A stretch of DNA of 39,914 nt, taken from Cetobacterium sp. ZOR0034 (GTDB taxonomy: Bacteria; Fusobacteriota; Fusobacteriia; Fusobacteriales; Fusobacteriaceae). The first letter of the stretch is position 1. The number at the start of each line of letters is the position of its first letter. The DNA lies in the NCBI RefSeq assembly GCF_000799075.1, contig NZ_JTLI01000104.1, positions 1-39,914 on the forward strand, given 5' to 3'. Positions 1 through 7,792 of this stretch are shown here, in pieces. Position numbers and translations under genes: made by a program. The notes beneath the pieces were generated by a model. That model ran no database searches. It was not told the DNA's origin and saw only the letters and a program-made list of their open reading frames with translations.

Positions 1-49
1 ATCTAACGATATAGAAATCTCCTATTATTTAGCTATTTTTTATTTTTTG

Positions 50-71
50 TAATCTACCAGCTGAGTAGTTA
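50..71 (-). other. Small imperfect hairpin downstream of rpmA
   Basis: Bases 50-57 and 65-71 can pair (TAA.CTAC with GTAGTTA, one bulged base) around a 7-nt loop. On the minus strand the right arm is followed by an A/T-rich tract, so it might be a secondary terminator after the main one at 90-121. It may also be chance. Nothing else recognisable is present in bases 1-89. Confidence 0.25.
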
Positions 72-89
72 CTAAAATATTTGGATATG

Positions 90-121
90 AAAAAAAGAAG
101 AGATTAAAAAAATCTCTTCTT
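90..121 (-). terminator. Intrinsic terminator after rpmA
   Basis: An 11-bp inverted repeat (AAGAAGAGATT at 95-105, AATCTCTTCTT at 111-121) flanks a short A-rich loop. Read on the minus strand it is followed by a run of U from the A-run at 90-96. It lies 10 bases past the rpmA stop codon and ends the rplU-prp-rpmA unit. Confidence 0.8.
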
Positions 122-131
122 TAAAAGAATC

Positions 132-422
132 TTAGTTAGCTTTTTCAGCGTAAACTGAAACTTGCTTCTTGTCTCTTCCTAATCTCTCGAACTTTACGTA
201 TCCATCGATTAATGCGAATAGAGTATGATCTTTTCCACATCCCATGTTGTTTCCAGCGTGGAATTTGTTTCCTCTTTGTCTAACGATGATGTTTCCAGCT
301 TTTACAACCTCTCCATCATACTTTTTAACTCCAAGGTAATTTGGATTAGAATCTCTTCCGTTCTTAACAGAACCTTGTCCTTTTTTCTTCGCAAATAATT
401 GTATATTTAATGTAAATAGCAT
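132..422 (-). CDS. rpmA: 50S ribosomal protein L27 with cleavable N-terminal extension
   Basis: L27 is a large-subunit protein near the peptidyl-transferase centre. The 96-residue product has the family core ([14 protein letters not shown], then GNIIVRQRG and [17 protein letters not shown]). It starts with [18 protein letters not shown], the extension found in Firmicutes and Fusobacteria that is removed by the cysteine protease Prp so that mature L27 begins after the LQLFA/IQLFA-type site. The prp gene lies immediately upstream, with its stop codon touching this start. It is the last gene of the rplU-prp-rpmA operon, before a strong terminator. Identification is secure; the cleavage is inferred from the family. 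Confidence 0.98.
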   Translation of the reverse strand: MLFTLNIQLFAKKKGQGSVKNGRDSNPNYLGVKKYDGEVVKAGNIIVRQRGNKFHAGNNMGCGKDHTLFALIDGYVKFERLGRDKKQVSVYAEKAN

Positions 423-758
423 CTAAATTTCCTCCTTCTCTACAAGCTTTATGTGTTTAGGATAACCCTTAGATAGTTCTTTCAACATTAATACCATTGT
501 ATCTAATAATACATGAACTTCCTTTTCCTTATGAGAAAAATCCATTCCTCTCATATCAACGTCTAAGTACCCATCAGAGTCAATTTCGAATTTTGGAGTA
601 ATATCCAAAATCTCTTGCAATCCTCCTAAAGGAAACTGCATCGCCATCGAAATAGCTGCACAAACAATATCTTGTCCGTACTCTGCATATTCTGCATGAC
701 CATTGGCTCTGTATCTAACTACTTTGCCACTTTTTTTAAATACTTCAATCTTTGTCAT
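423..758 (-). CDS. prp: Ribosomal-processing cysteine protease Prp
   Basis: This 111-residue protein belongs to the Prp (YsxB) family, whose members cut the N-terminal extension from ribosomal protein L27. The expected catalytic pair is visible: His21 in RANGHAEYAEYG and Cys33 in DIVCAAISM, with the 11-residue spacing typical of the family. Length is normal. It is sandwiched between rplU (7-base gap) and rpmA (no gap), the conserved gene order in bacteria whose L27 carries the extension, and rpmA here does encode that extension. The enzyme is expected to act in the cytoplasm on newly made L27 before or during ribosome assembly. Confidence 0.95.
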   Translation of the reverse strand: MTKIEVFKKSGKVVRYRANGHAEYAEYGQDIVCAAISMAMQFPLGGLQEILDITPKFEIDSDGYLDVDMRGMDFSHKEKEVHVLLDTMVLMLKELSKGYPKHIKLVEKEEI

Positions 759-765
759 AAATTAA

Positions 766-1077
766 TTATGCGTTGATTGCTGTAACTTTGATCTCAGTGA
801 AAAGTTGTCTGTGACCTTTCTTTCTGTGATATCCAGTTTTTGGCTTGTATTTGAAGTTAACAACTTTTGCTCCTTTACCTTGAGCTACAACCTCTGCTAC
901 TACTTTAGCACCTTCAACAACAGGAGTTCCAACTTTAACCTCTCCATTGTTTGATACTAAAAGAACATCCGTTAATTCTACAGTTGTGTTAACTTCAGCA
1001 TTTAGTTTTTCAACTCTTAATACTTCACCTACTGCAACTTTGTACTGTTTTCCTCCAGTTTTTATAACTGCGTACAT
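766..1077 (-). CDS. rplU: 50S ribosomal protein L21
   Basis: L21 is an rRNA-binding large-subunit protein. The 103-residue product begins [14 protein letters not shown] and ends with the conserved basic [10 protein letters not shown] stretch followed by FTEIKVTAI; length is normal for the family. A good ribosome-binding site (GGAGGTG) precedes the start. It is the first gene of the rplU-prp-rpmA unit and has its own promoter at 1152-1180, with an approximately 68-base untranslated leader that can fold and may serve for autogenous control. Confidence 0.98.
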   Translation of the reverse strand: MYAVIKTGGKQYKVAVGEVLRVEKLNAEVNTTVELTDVLLVSNNGEVKVGTPVVEGAKVVAEVVAQGKGAKVVNFKYKPKTGYHRKKGHRQLFTEIKVTAINA

Positions 1078-1146
1078 TCTAACACCTCCAAAAGTATAAA
1101 GATCGCTAGATTCGGTTGCTGACGACCTTATCCAAGCTTAATCTAC
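1078..1146 (-). promoter_or_regulatory. Candidate structured leader of rplU mRNA (L21-leader-like)
   Basis: The predicted transcript starts near 1145, so its first bases form one arm of a stem: UAGAUU (plus-strand 1140-1145) pairs with AAUCUA (1107-1112). Between the arms a smaller GGU...ACC hairpin can form. The ribosome-binding site is just downstream. Autogenous L21 leaders are known in Firmicutes; membership of that family here is my inference and was not tested with a covariance model. Confidence 0.4.
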
Positions 1147-1151
1147 TGTAT

Positions 1152-1180
1152 ATATTATCATTTTTTTTATTATTTGTCAA
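1152..1180 (-). promoter_or_regulatory. Sigma-70 promoter of rplU-prp-rpmA
   Basis: On the minus strand a perfect -35 box TTGACA (1175-1180) is followed after exactly 17 bases by TAATAT (1152-1157). Predicted start is near 1145. It lies just past the stop codon of the lipoprotein gene, so the ribosomal operon does not depend on readthrough. Confidence 0.8.
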
Positions 1181-1186
1181 CTTATT

Positions 1187-1951
1187 TTATTTATGCCATT
1201 CTTGTGAAGTTGGCGAACCATTTCTAAAGATAGTAACTTTTTCTAACTCACCTTTTTGTGTGAAATATCTCCATTCACCATTTGCTAAGCCATTTGCAAG
1301 TCTTCCTTTTTCTCTAACTTGTCCATTATCCCAATAAGCTACCCATTCACCATTTCCACCTTTAAAGTCCTCTTGATAAACCATTTTACCTTTATTATCA
1401 TACCAACTCATCGGTCCTGACACTCTTCCACCTGAATAAGTTATCTTCGAACGAATATTCCCGTTATTTCTGTAATAAGTTTCTTGGACTCCACTTTTCA
1501 CTCCATCTACATATGGTTCTTTCATTCCTACTCTTCCTGCTTCTGAATACCAAATTTTATATCCATCCAATTTACCATCTTTGTACTCTTCAACATAGTG
1601 TTTATGAACACCTACTACCGCTGCAAATGATCCCGTAAACGGTGTTGTTGAAGAACCATTATATACCAATTTATTTCTTACTTGTTTTTTCGATATATTA
1701 ACTTGATCTACTCCATTTAATTTTACTTCTGTTATTGCATTTTCAGCTAACGATACATTTTGACCTGTATGAATTATATCTGTTTGAGGTATAAAATCAC
1801 CCTCAGATATTGTAGAAATAGTTACATCATAAGCTTCTTTAGGAACCGTTGGTAACAATATACGCTCCTCTTCACTTTGTCTTTTCTCTAAAGGAGTACA
1901 TCCAATTAATGTTAATAATATTACACCTACTACAAGTTTCATTTTTTTCAT
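1187..1951 (-). CDS. MORN-repeat (YwqK-like) lipoprotein
   Basis: The 254-residue product begins with a lipoprotein signal peptide: basic MKKMK, a hydrophobic stretch, then the lipobox LIGC with Cys18 as the predicted lipidated residue. Residues from about 115 onward consist of degenerate MORN_2/YwqK repeats of the pattern G...WY...G....E.Y.DGK..G, for example YKDGKLDGYKIWY, DGVKSGVQETYY, GGNGEWVAYW and NGLANGEWRYF. Such repeats form elongated beta-sheet surfaces, but function in this protein is unknown. A GGAG ribosome-binding site lies 7 bases before the chosen ATG. It sits between rnpB and the rplU promoter; I see no convincing promoter of its own, so it may be read through from upstream. 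Confidence 0.8.
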   Translation of the reverse strand: MKKMKLVVGVILLTLIGCTPLEKRQSEEERILLPTVPKEAYDVTISTISEGDFIPQTDIIHTGQNVSLAENAITEVKLNGVDQVNISKKQVRNKLVYNGSSTTPFTGSFAAVVGVHKHYVEEYKDGKLDGYKIWYSEAGRVGMKEPYVDGVKSGVQETYYRNNGNIRSKITYSGGRVSGPMSWYDNKGKMVYQEDFKGGNGEWVAYWDNGQVREKGRLANGLANGEWRYFTQKGELEKVTIFRNGSPTSQEWHK

Positions 1952-1980
1952 ATTATACTTCTCCTAATAAGATTTTTTAT

Positions 1981-2019
1981 AAAAAATAAAGCCAAGGAAT
2001 TTTTTAAAATTTCTTGACT
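1981..2019 (-). terminator. Intrinsic terminator after rnpB
   Basis: AGCCAAG (1990-1996) pairs with CTTGACT (2013-2019), and the stem continues inward through A-T pairs after one mismatch. On the minus strand it is followed by UUUAUUUUUU from plus-strand 1981-1989. It lies about 15 bases beyond the rnpB 3' end. Confidence 0.7.
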
Positions 2020-2033
2020 CTTTCTTCTTTTTT

Positions 2034-2369
2034 AATAGGCATTAAGTAAGCCGGGTTTTGTATTTGTTAATCATTTATCTAGAGCTATAATTGCTTATAG
2101 CTTCAAGCAACTTACCCTGAGAGAGGACGAGCAACCCCTATTTCTCTCCTATTTAGTCTTGCTCCAAAGGGGGTTTACCTAGCTTCTTTAGTCTCCTAAA
2201 GAACTGGTGGTCTCTTACACCACCTTTTCACCCTTACTACATAAAGTAGCGGTCTATTTTCTGTGGCACTTTCCTTAAAGTTTCCTTTAGTAGCCGTTAG
2301 CTACCCTTTTGCTCTATGGAGCCCGGACTTTCCTCTTGCTAATGCAAGCGATTAACCCTAATACCTATT
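2034..2369 (-). ncRNA. rnpB: RNase P RNA, bacterial class A
   Basis: This is the catalytic RNA of RNase P, which matures tRNA 5' ends. Read on the minus strand it has the hallmark 5' segment GAGGAAAGUCCGGGCUCC, the central AGGGUGAAAAGGUGGUGUA and GAGACCACC elements, and the 3' ACAAAACCCGGCUUA that pairs to form P4. The ends were set by helix P1: bases 2359-2369 and 2034-2044 form an 11-bp stem with one G-U pair. That gives about 336 nt, normal for class A. The 5' end overlaps the stop codon of the upstream TPM-domain gene (2365-2367), so the RNA is either processed from a longer transcript or started from a promoter inside that gene. Confidence 0.95.
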
Positions 2370-2928
2370 TTTTATTAAACTTATATTTTTTCTTTTTTCT
2401 TTTTACCTGTATTATTCTAATAGATAATAGTAAAATTGTCAATACAATTCCTAAAAATACTTTAGTACCTAATGACAACTGTTCTAATTCCTTACTATCT
2501 TCTTCGTTTTGAGATGAAGCTACAAATATCTCTTGTAAGCCTTCAACTAAATTTGTCGCTACAACAGTTTCATCTTTTTCTGCTGCAAACTCCTCTACAT
2601 TTGTTAAAAGAAGTGTTAAATCAGATGAGATTTCATCAGGATTTAAATCTTGAGAGATCTTCAATTGAACTTTCAATATTCCATTTTCACTCTCTTTATT
2701 TTTTATTAAATTTATAATCACTGTTTTTTCTTGCTCTTCTGCTTCAAACCCTTCGTTTTCTTCTAACGTATTTAAATATAGTTTTTTTCCTGTTTCTTTT
2801 TGAAATGTTTCAACTAAAGTTGTTAAATTAGTTTTATTCTCTTCAGAAAAAACATTTCTATAATCATTTATTTTTCCAAGGACCAAAGTCGAAAGAAATA
2901 ATGCACCTAATGTTACTTTTTTTAGCAT
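2365..2928 (-). CDS. TPM-domain membrane-anchored protein
   Basis: The product is a predicted 187-residue exported protein: an N-terminal hydrophobic signal (residues 4-18), a TPM-like (YgcG) domain beginning INDYRNVFSEENKTNL with ETGKKLYLNTL, and a single C-terminal membrane helix (about 156-174) followed by a very basic tail (VKRKKKKYKFNKK). TPM domains occur in envelope proteins, some linked to photosystem II repair or phosphatase activity; no function is assigned here. I chose the internal ATG at 2928 rather than an upstream in-frame ATG at 2970, because AAGGAG lies 9 bases before it and the upstream start would lie inside nif3 and spoil the signal peptide. The stop codon overlaps the 5' helix of rnpB. 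Confidence 0.7.
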   Translation of the reverse strand: MLKKVTLGALFLSTLVLGKINDYRNVFSEENKTNLTTLVETFQKETGKKLYLNTLEENEGFEAEEQEKTVIINLIKNKESENGILKVQLKISQDLNPDEISSDLTLLLTNVEEFAAEKDETVVATNLVEGLQEIFVASSQNEEDSKELEQLSLGTKVFLGIVLTILLLSIRIIQVKRKKKKYKFNKK

Positions 2929-2941
2929 TCCTATGTTCTCC

Positions 2942-3730
2942 TTACATTTTTTCAAAAACTGGGCCATCATTAAAAATTGTTATATCTATTTCAAACTCTT
3001 TTTTCAGTATATCTTCTAATAAGTTTGAAAAAACCCATTCACTTTCAAAATGTCCAATATCAATCAGACTAAAGTTTTCCTCTTTTGCATCCATGGCTTC
3101 ATGATATTTTACATCTCCTGTAATTAGAACTCCCGCTCCTAATTTCTTAGCTTTTCTCCAGTACGATGCTCCAGAACCACTTACTAAAGCTATTTTTTTT
3201 ATCTCTTTTTGCTCATTTGCTTTCACTACAGTTATACTATTTAACTCTAATTTTTCTTTCAATATTTCTGATATTTTTTCAAGAGATAAAGCCTCATCTA
3301 GTTTATACACTCTACCAATTCCATATTCAATTCCATTTTTTTCTAAAGGATCTAATATAACTCCATTTTTCAATTTCAATATATTTTCTCCTAAAAAATC
3401 ATTTAATCCATGTTTTGAAGAATCTAGATTTGTATGCATAGAATAAACTGAAATTTTATTTTCAATTAATTTTATTATTTTTTTTCCTGTTAATGTATCA
3501 CCAGTAATATTTTTTAATGGTTTAAATATCATTGGATGATGAGTTATAATTAAATTAGCTCCAACTTCAATAGCTTTATCTATGACCTTCTCAGTTAAAT
3601 CTAAAGCTAAAAGTATTCCATCTATCTTAGAATCTCTTTTTCCTACCAATAATCCAACATTATCCCACTCTTCTGCTAAAGATCTTGGGAATTTTTCTTC
3701 TAAAAAATTTACAAGTTTACTTAACTTCAT
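2942..3730 (-). CDS. Nif3-like dinuclear metal-centre hexameric protein (DUF34)
   Basis: The 262-residue protein carries all metal-ligand motifs of the Nif3/YbgI/YqfO family: His64-His65 in ITHHPM, Asp103 in HTNLD, and His227 with Glu231 in IGHFESE, after the N-terminal EEWDNVGLLVG signature. The family is annotated as GTP cyclohydrolase 1 type 2 homologues, but the physiological reaction is unsettled. This is the short form, without the PII-like insert seen in the roughly 370-residue Firmicute members. Its start overlaps the stop of the sigma-like gene by 4 bases (ATGA), so the two are translationally coupled. Confidence 0.93.
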   Translation of the reverse strand: MKLSKLVNFLEEKFPRSLAEEWDNVGLLVGKRDSKIDGILLALDLTEKVIDKAIEVGANLIITHHPMIFKPLKNITGDTLTGKKIIKLIENKISVYSMHTNLDSSKHGLNDFLGENILKLKNGVILDPLEKNGIEYGIGRVYKLDEALSLEKISEILKEKLELNSITVVKANEQKEIKKIALVSGSGASYWRKAKKLGAGVLITGDVKYHEAMDAKEENFSLIDIGHFESEWVFSNLLEDILKKEFEIDITIFNDGPVFEKM

Positions 3731-4563
3731 ATTTTTAAGCTTCTTCCTCCTCCTAAAGATATTTTAGTTAAAGCCTCTTCAAATAAGTGCTCTCCCTCTC
3801 CTCTTTTTAAATCTAAAGCATTTTCTATCTCAAATAAAGATTCTCTTTTTTCTCCTACTAATCCATAGTATCTTTTAAGTATCTCTTCCTCTGTATGAGA
3901 TATTTTTTTAGGAACAGATGTATAATCTAATTTTTGAAGTTCATTTATCTTCTCTTCTATAATTTCTGATCTCTCTTCCGAAGGAATAGCTTCTACTTCC
4001 TCATCCTCTTCTAATTCAGCAACTATCTCATGCTCTAAAACTTCCTCTTTTCTCTTCAAGAAGTAACCTCTATACATATGTTTCTCTGTTTCTACTCTTT
4101 CGTCAACAAATAATAGCATCTCTCTTCTAACCCATAATTTAATATATTCTAACAGCTCACCATTCGAAGGTCTATACTCATCTAAAGCTTTAATTACTCC
4201 TATGCTTCCCTCTTGAATTAAATCTAAATAGTCTATTCCAGCAATCAGATAATCAAAAGCTATATTTGCAACTTCTCTTAGATTTCCCTCTGTTAATGCA
4301 TGAAGACTCTCCTCTTCGTCTAATGTTTCTAATAATCTTTCTATATCTTTCTTTTCTAACGGTTGTATATATGAAATCTCTTCTAAGTATTCACCTACAA
4401 TTCCTTCTACAACATAGCTGTTATCTTCAACTTTTTCTTCTTTTCTAACATCTATACTATCTAACTCTAATTTTAATCCTGGATTCTCTTTTAAAAATTT
4501 TATAAACTCTTTATCTTCAACACAATTTGTTAATATCTCTTTTTCAAATACTTTTACTTTCAT
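3727..4563 (-). CDS. Degenerate sigma-70 family protein (RpoD paralogue)
   Basis: This 278-residue protein aligns with the neighbouring RpoD. Residues 52-120 follow sigma regions 1.2-2.1, and residues 114-130 (DLIQEGSIGVIKALDEY) nearly copy the core-binding segment of RpoD. Region 2.3 lacks the FSTYATW melting motif (LLEYIKLW instead); region 2.4 is WVRREMLLFVDE. The C-terminus (about 224-268) echoes region 4 (EEEILKRYYGL), but the recognition helix has lost the RERIRQ residues and reads RGEGEHLFE. A long acidic linker separates the halves. It probably binds core RNA polymerase; normal promoter recognition looks doubtful. An attenuator-like hairpin separates it from rpoD, and AAGGGG precedes its ATG. 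It could be an alternative sigma factor or a competitor of RpoD; I cannot decide from sequence. Confidence 0.75.
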   Translation of the reverse strand: MKVKVFEKEILTNCVEDKEFIKFLKENPGLKLELDSIDVRKEEKVEDNSYVVEGIVGEYLEEISYIQPLEKKDIERLLETLDEEESLHALTEGNLREVANIAFDYLIAGIDYLDLIQEGSIGVIKALDEYRPSNGELLEYIKLWVRREMLLFVDERVETEKHMYRGYFLKRKEEVLEHEIVAELEEDEEVEAIPSEERSEIIEEKINELQKLDYTSVPKKISHTEEEILKRYYGLVGEKRESLFEIENALDLKRGEGEHLFEEALTKISLGGGRSLKI

Positions 4564-4583
4564 TATTTCCCCTTTACTTTATT

Positions 4584-4613
4584 AATATAAAATGGGGGCA
4601 CTAGTCTCCCCCA
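4584..4613 (-). terminator. Terminator or attenuator between rpoD and the sigma-like gene
   Basis: TGGGGG (4593-4598) and CCCCCA (4608-4613) form a 6-bp GC-rich stem with a 9-nt loop, followed on the minus strand by UUUUAUAUU. The downstream gene begins 20 bases further on with no clear promoter in between, so partial termination that lowers expression of the sigma-like gene is more likely than a full stop. Confidence 0.6.
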
Positions 4614-4618
4614 CATTT

Positions 4619-5854
4619 TTATACTTTAAAATCTTCTAATTTTTTTCTTCTACTTGGATGTCTTAATTTTCTAAGAGCTTTCACTTCTATTTGTCTGATT
4701 CTCTCTCTTGTTACTTTAAATATTTTTCCAACCTCTTCTAAAGTTTTCGGAGCACCATCATTCAATCCATATCTGAAGATTAAAACTTGCTCTTCTCTGC
4801 TACTTAAAGTTTTTAAAACATCATTTAATTGCTCTCTAAGTAAAGTTCTATTAGTTAGTTCATATGGATTTTGCATTTTGTTATCCTCTACGAAATCTCC
4901 TAACTCACTATCCTCTTCACTTCCAACTGGAGTTTCTAGAGATATAGGATCTTGATTCATTTCTTGGATACTTTTTATTTTGTCAACTTCCATACCTAAT
5001 CTATCAGCTAAAACTTCTGGAGTAGCATCTTTTCCTGTTTCTTGAAGGTAAATTCTAGCTTCTTTCTTTATTTTATTTATTGTTTCAATCATATGAACTG
5101 GTATACGAATTGTTCTTCCTTGATCAGCTATCGCTCTTGTTATAGCTTGTCTAATCCACCAAGTTGCATAAGTTGAGAATTTATATCCTTTACTGTATTC
5201 AAATTTTTCTACAGCTTTCATCAATCCAATATTTCCTTCTTGAATTAAATCAAGAAGTTTTAATCCTCTATTTGTATGTTTTTTAGCAATACTTACAACT
5301 AGTCTTAAATTCGCTTCTATAAGTTGTTGTTGTGAATATTCGTCACCTTCTAAAGCTGCCTTTGCATATCCTAACTCTTCATCATGAGTTAATAGAGGTA
5401 TCTGCCCAATCTCTCTTAAATACATTTTTATTGGTTCATCAACTTCCATCTCACCAGTAATGCTGAATAAATCATCATTTACTAAGTCATCTTCACTAAC
5501 TTCTTCTATATCATCTGGATTGAAATCGAAATCTTCAGAATACTCTTTACCTTTTTCCTCTTCATCATCGTCATCTTCAAGTTCAACAACAGGTCTCTTT
5601 ATTATTGGAGTTATAATTTTTTTTGCATCTTTTTTATCTTCTTCTTTTCTTTTTGTAACTTCTTGTTTTTTTACATCTGCTTGAGAAACAATTTTAATAC
5701 CTTGTTCCGTCATTCCATTTATTAAAAACTCTATTCTTTCAGGCGGAAAATCTGAACTTAATTTGCTATTAATCTCTTCATAGCTTATTACTTTATTTTC
5801 CATTGCCTTTCTTAATAAAGCTAAAACCTTTTCATTTTTTATAAACTCCTTCAT
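4619..5854 (-). CDS. rpoD: RNA polymerase primary sigma factor (sigma-70/RpoD)
   Basis: The 411-residue housekeeping sigma factor directs RNA polymerase to -10/-35 promoters. Visible in order are region 1.1 (about 1-57), an acidic linker (90-130), region 1.2 ([13 protein letters not shown], 139-151), region 2 with [17 protein letters not shown] (202-218), the melting motif [12 protein letters not shown] (226-237), RTIRIPVHM (247-255), region 3, and region 4 with [20 protein letters not shown] (371-390). A GAGGAGG ribosome-binding site precedes the start. It follows dnaG by 43 bases, the conserved dnaG-rpoD order of the macromolecular-synthesis operon, and is followed by a GC-rich hairpin. Confidence 0.98.
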   Translation of the reverse strand: MKEFIKNEKVLALLRKAMENKVISYEEINSKLSSDFPPERIEFLINGMTEQGIKIVSQADVKKQEVTKRKEEDKKDAKKIITPIIKRPVVELEDDDDEEEKGKEYSEDFDFNPDDIEEVSEDDLVNDDLFSITGEMEVDEPIKMYLREIGQIPLLTHDEELGYAKAALEGDEYSQQQLIEANLRLVVSIAKKHTNRGLKLLDLIQEGNIGLMKAVEKFEYSKGYKFSTYATWWIRQAITRAIADQGRTIRIPVHMIETINKIKKEARIYLQETGKDATPEVLADRLGMEVDKIKSIQEMNQDPISLETPVGSEEDSELGDFVEDNKMQNPYELTNRTLLREQLNDVLKTLSSREEQVLIFRYGLNDGAPKTLEEVGKIFKVTRERIRQIEVKALRKLRHPSRRKKLEDFKV

Positions 5855-5897
5855 TAGTTGAAGCCTCCTCTATTGAATAAAATTATCTTTCAAAATT

Positions 5898-7679
5898 TTA
5901 TGCATTGATATTTTTAAACTCTTGATACAATGCTCGAAGGTCATTGAACTCTATTTGCTGTTTCAATTTATCCTCTATTTTTTTCAACTGAATATGCTTT
6001 AAAAGATTTGTTCTCTCTTTTAAAGATTCTTTTAGCTCTAGTATAAACCACGACATAAAAATAATTTGGAATCCTTTTTCTACATCTAATTTATTTGAAA
6101 AATCGTCTATAGAAAGTAAGGATATATTTACCAACTCCTTCTCTTCATCTTGGGTTAAATTTCCTGTTAATATTATATCTTTTATTATATTAGTACTTTT
6201 TTGGTTGTTTTCTAATAAAAATTCAATGTATTCAAATATTTTTCTACCTAAACTACTATTGATTTTTTTATTTCTAAAATCATTAAAATACTCATTTTCA
6301 GAAAGAACTAATGCTAAAGTTAATTTCTCTAGATTACATAGACCTTTTTCGTCTAAATCTTTAGTTTCCTCTTTTTTTTCATAAGTATTTTTTACTCTTT
6401 TTTTGTTATTAACTACTAAAATCGATTTCAATATATCTATATCTATATTCAATGATTTTGATAGTTTATCCATATATAAACTTTTTTCAAGATCATTTTC
6501 TAAGCATTGGAAAAACTCTTTAAATCTATTGATGAAATTCTGCTTAGACATATGATCATCTAAACTATACTCCGCAGAGTATCTATTATATAAATAATCA
6601 AAAGCTTCTAAAGACTCTTTAACCACTTTTAAAAAAGCTTCTTTTCCAAACTTTTTTAAATAATCATCCGGATCTTTTGCGTCTTTATAAACTAATACCC
6701 TTATATTAAAGCCCTCTGATTTTAAAATCATTATTGCTCTTTCTGTTGCTTTTTGCCCAGCCTCATCCATATCAAAAGATAAAATAACATTGCTAGTATA
6801 CTTTTTTAATAGCTGTCCTTGCTCTTCTGTTAAAGCTGTCCCTAGTGGTGCTAATGCAACATCAAATCCATATGAATGTGCTGATAATACATCCATATAT
6901 CCTTCCATCAGTATCGAATAACTCTTCTTTTTTATATTACTTCCTTTTTGAATAAAACCATACAGATTTTTCCCTTTACTGAATATTGGTGTTTCTTGAG
7001 AGTTAATATACTTTGGAATCTCTTTACTATCTTCTAGTGATCTTCCTCCAAAAGCTATAACTTTTCCTGCTACTGAATAGATTGGAAATATTATTCTGTT
7101 TCTAAACGAATCATATATCCCTTTTTCATTCTCTTTAGCAAGACCCAAATCAAATATTTTTTGTTTTGGAAATCCTTTTATTATAAGATAATCATAAAGA
7201 CCTGTCCATAAATTAGGAGCATACCCTATCTCATTATCTTTTATAAGTTTTGGATTTATTTTTCTCTTTGATAAATATTCTAAAGCATCTCTTGCTGTAT
7301 TTTTAAATATCTCTTCTTTGTAATAATTATGAGCTTCTTCCATAATGTCATAATACTCTTTATTTTCATTGACTCTACTATTCCCCACTTTTTTTATTGG
7401 AATATTATATTTTTTTGCTAATTCTTCTACTGCTTCAACAAAAGATATTTTTTTATACTCTGAATAGAATTTTATAGGATTTCCACCTGCACCACAAACA
7501 AAACATTTACAAATATTTTTGCTTGGACTGACTACAAATGATGGGTTGTTGTCTTGATGAAATGGGCATAATCCTTTATAGTTAGCCCCTGTTTTTTTTA
7601 AGTCTACAACCTCTCCTACAACATCTTCAATATGTAATTGTTGTAACAATAAATCAATATCTTCTGATTTATATTTCAT
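5898..7679 (-). CDS. dnaG: DNA primase
   Basis: Primase makes the RNA primers for replication and works with the replicative helicase. The 593-residue protein has an N-terminal CHC2 zinc-binding domain (Cys38, His41, Cys59, Cys62 in CPFH...KCFVC), the RNA-polymerase core with PKYINSQETPIF and KGKNLYG, a TOPRIM fold with MEGYMDVLSAH and SFDMDEAGQKA plus DPDDYLKK, and a long helical C-terminal domain for helicase binding. Length is typical. It is first in the dnaG-rpoD unit, behind a near-consensus promoter at 7748-7776. Confidence 0.97.
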   Translation of the reverse strand: MKYKSEDIDLLLQQLHIEDVVGEVVDLKKTGANYKGLCPFHQDNNPSFVVSPSKNICKCFVCGAGGNPIKFYSEYKKISFVEAVEELAKKYNIPIKKVGNSRVNENKEYYDIMEEAHNYYKEEIFKNTARDALEYLSKRKINPKLIKDNEIGYAPNLWTGLYDYLIIKGFPKQKIFDLGLAKENEKGIYDSFRNRIIFPIYSVAGKVIAFGGRSLEDSKEIPKYINSQETPIFSKGKNLYGFIQKGSNIKKKSYSILMEGYMDVLSAHSYGFDVALAPLGTALTEEQGQLLKKYTSNVILSFDMDEAGQKATERAIMILKSEGFNIRVLVYKDAKDPDDYLKKFGKEAFLKVVKESLEAFDYLYNRYSAEYSLDDHMSKQNFINRFKEFFQCLENDLEKSLYMDKLSKSLNIDIDILKSILVVNNKKRVKNTYEKKEETKDLDEKGLCNLEKLTLALVLSENEYFNDFRNKKINSSLGRKIFEYIEFLLENNQKSTNIIKDIILTGNLTQDEEKELVNISLLSIDDFSNKLDVEKGFQIIFMSWFILELKESLKERTNLLKHIQLKKIEDKLKQQIEFNDLRALYQEFKNINA

Positions 7680-7725
7680 TAATATTCTCCCAATCTTTTA
7701 AGGTTTTATGAGTAAATAATATTTA

Positions 7726-7740
7726 AGAGCAAACCGCTCT
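7726..7740 (-). other. Short hairpin at the predicted 5' end of the dnaG transcript
   Basis: AGAGC (7726-7730) and GCTCT (7736-7740) pair around a 5-nt loop. The predicted start point, about 7 bases past the -10 box, is near 7741, so the hairpin would lie at the extreme 5' end of the mRNA. Such terminal stem-loops can protect mRNA from decay; that role here is only a suggestion. Confidence 0.35.
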
Positions 7741-7747
7741 ATCCTAA

Positions 7748-7776
7748 ATTATATTATATTTCTAGTAAATATGCAA
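7748..7776 (-). promoter_or_regulatory. Sigma-70 promoter of the dnaG-rpoD unit
   Basis: On the minus strand TTGCAT (7771-7776) is followed after 17 bases by a consensus TATAAT (7748-7753). It stands between the terminator of the foldase gene and dnaG, giving a leader of about 60 bases. Confidence 0.8.
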
Positions 7777-7792
7777 TTTTTTTTTAATAAAA

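Noticed and set aside
52-64. CTCAGCTGGTAGA on the minus strand, like a tRNA D-arm
   Set aside because: No acceptor stem, anticodon arm or T-arm can be built around it; the flanks are A/T-rich. It is treated as chance or part of a small hairpin.
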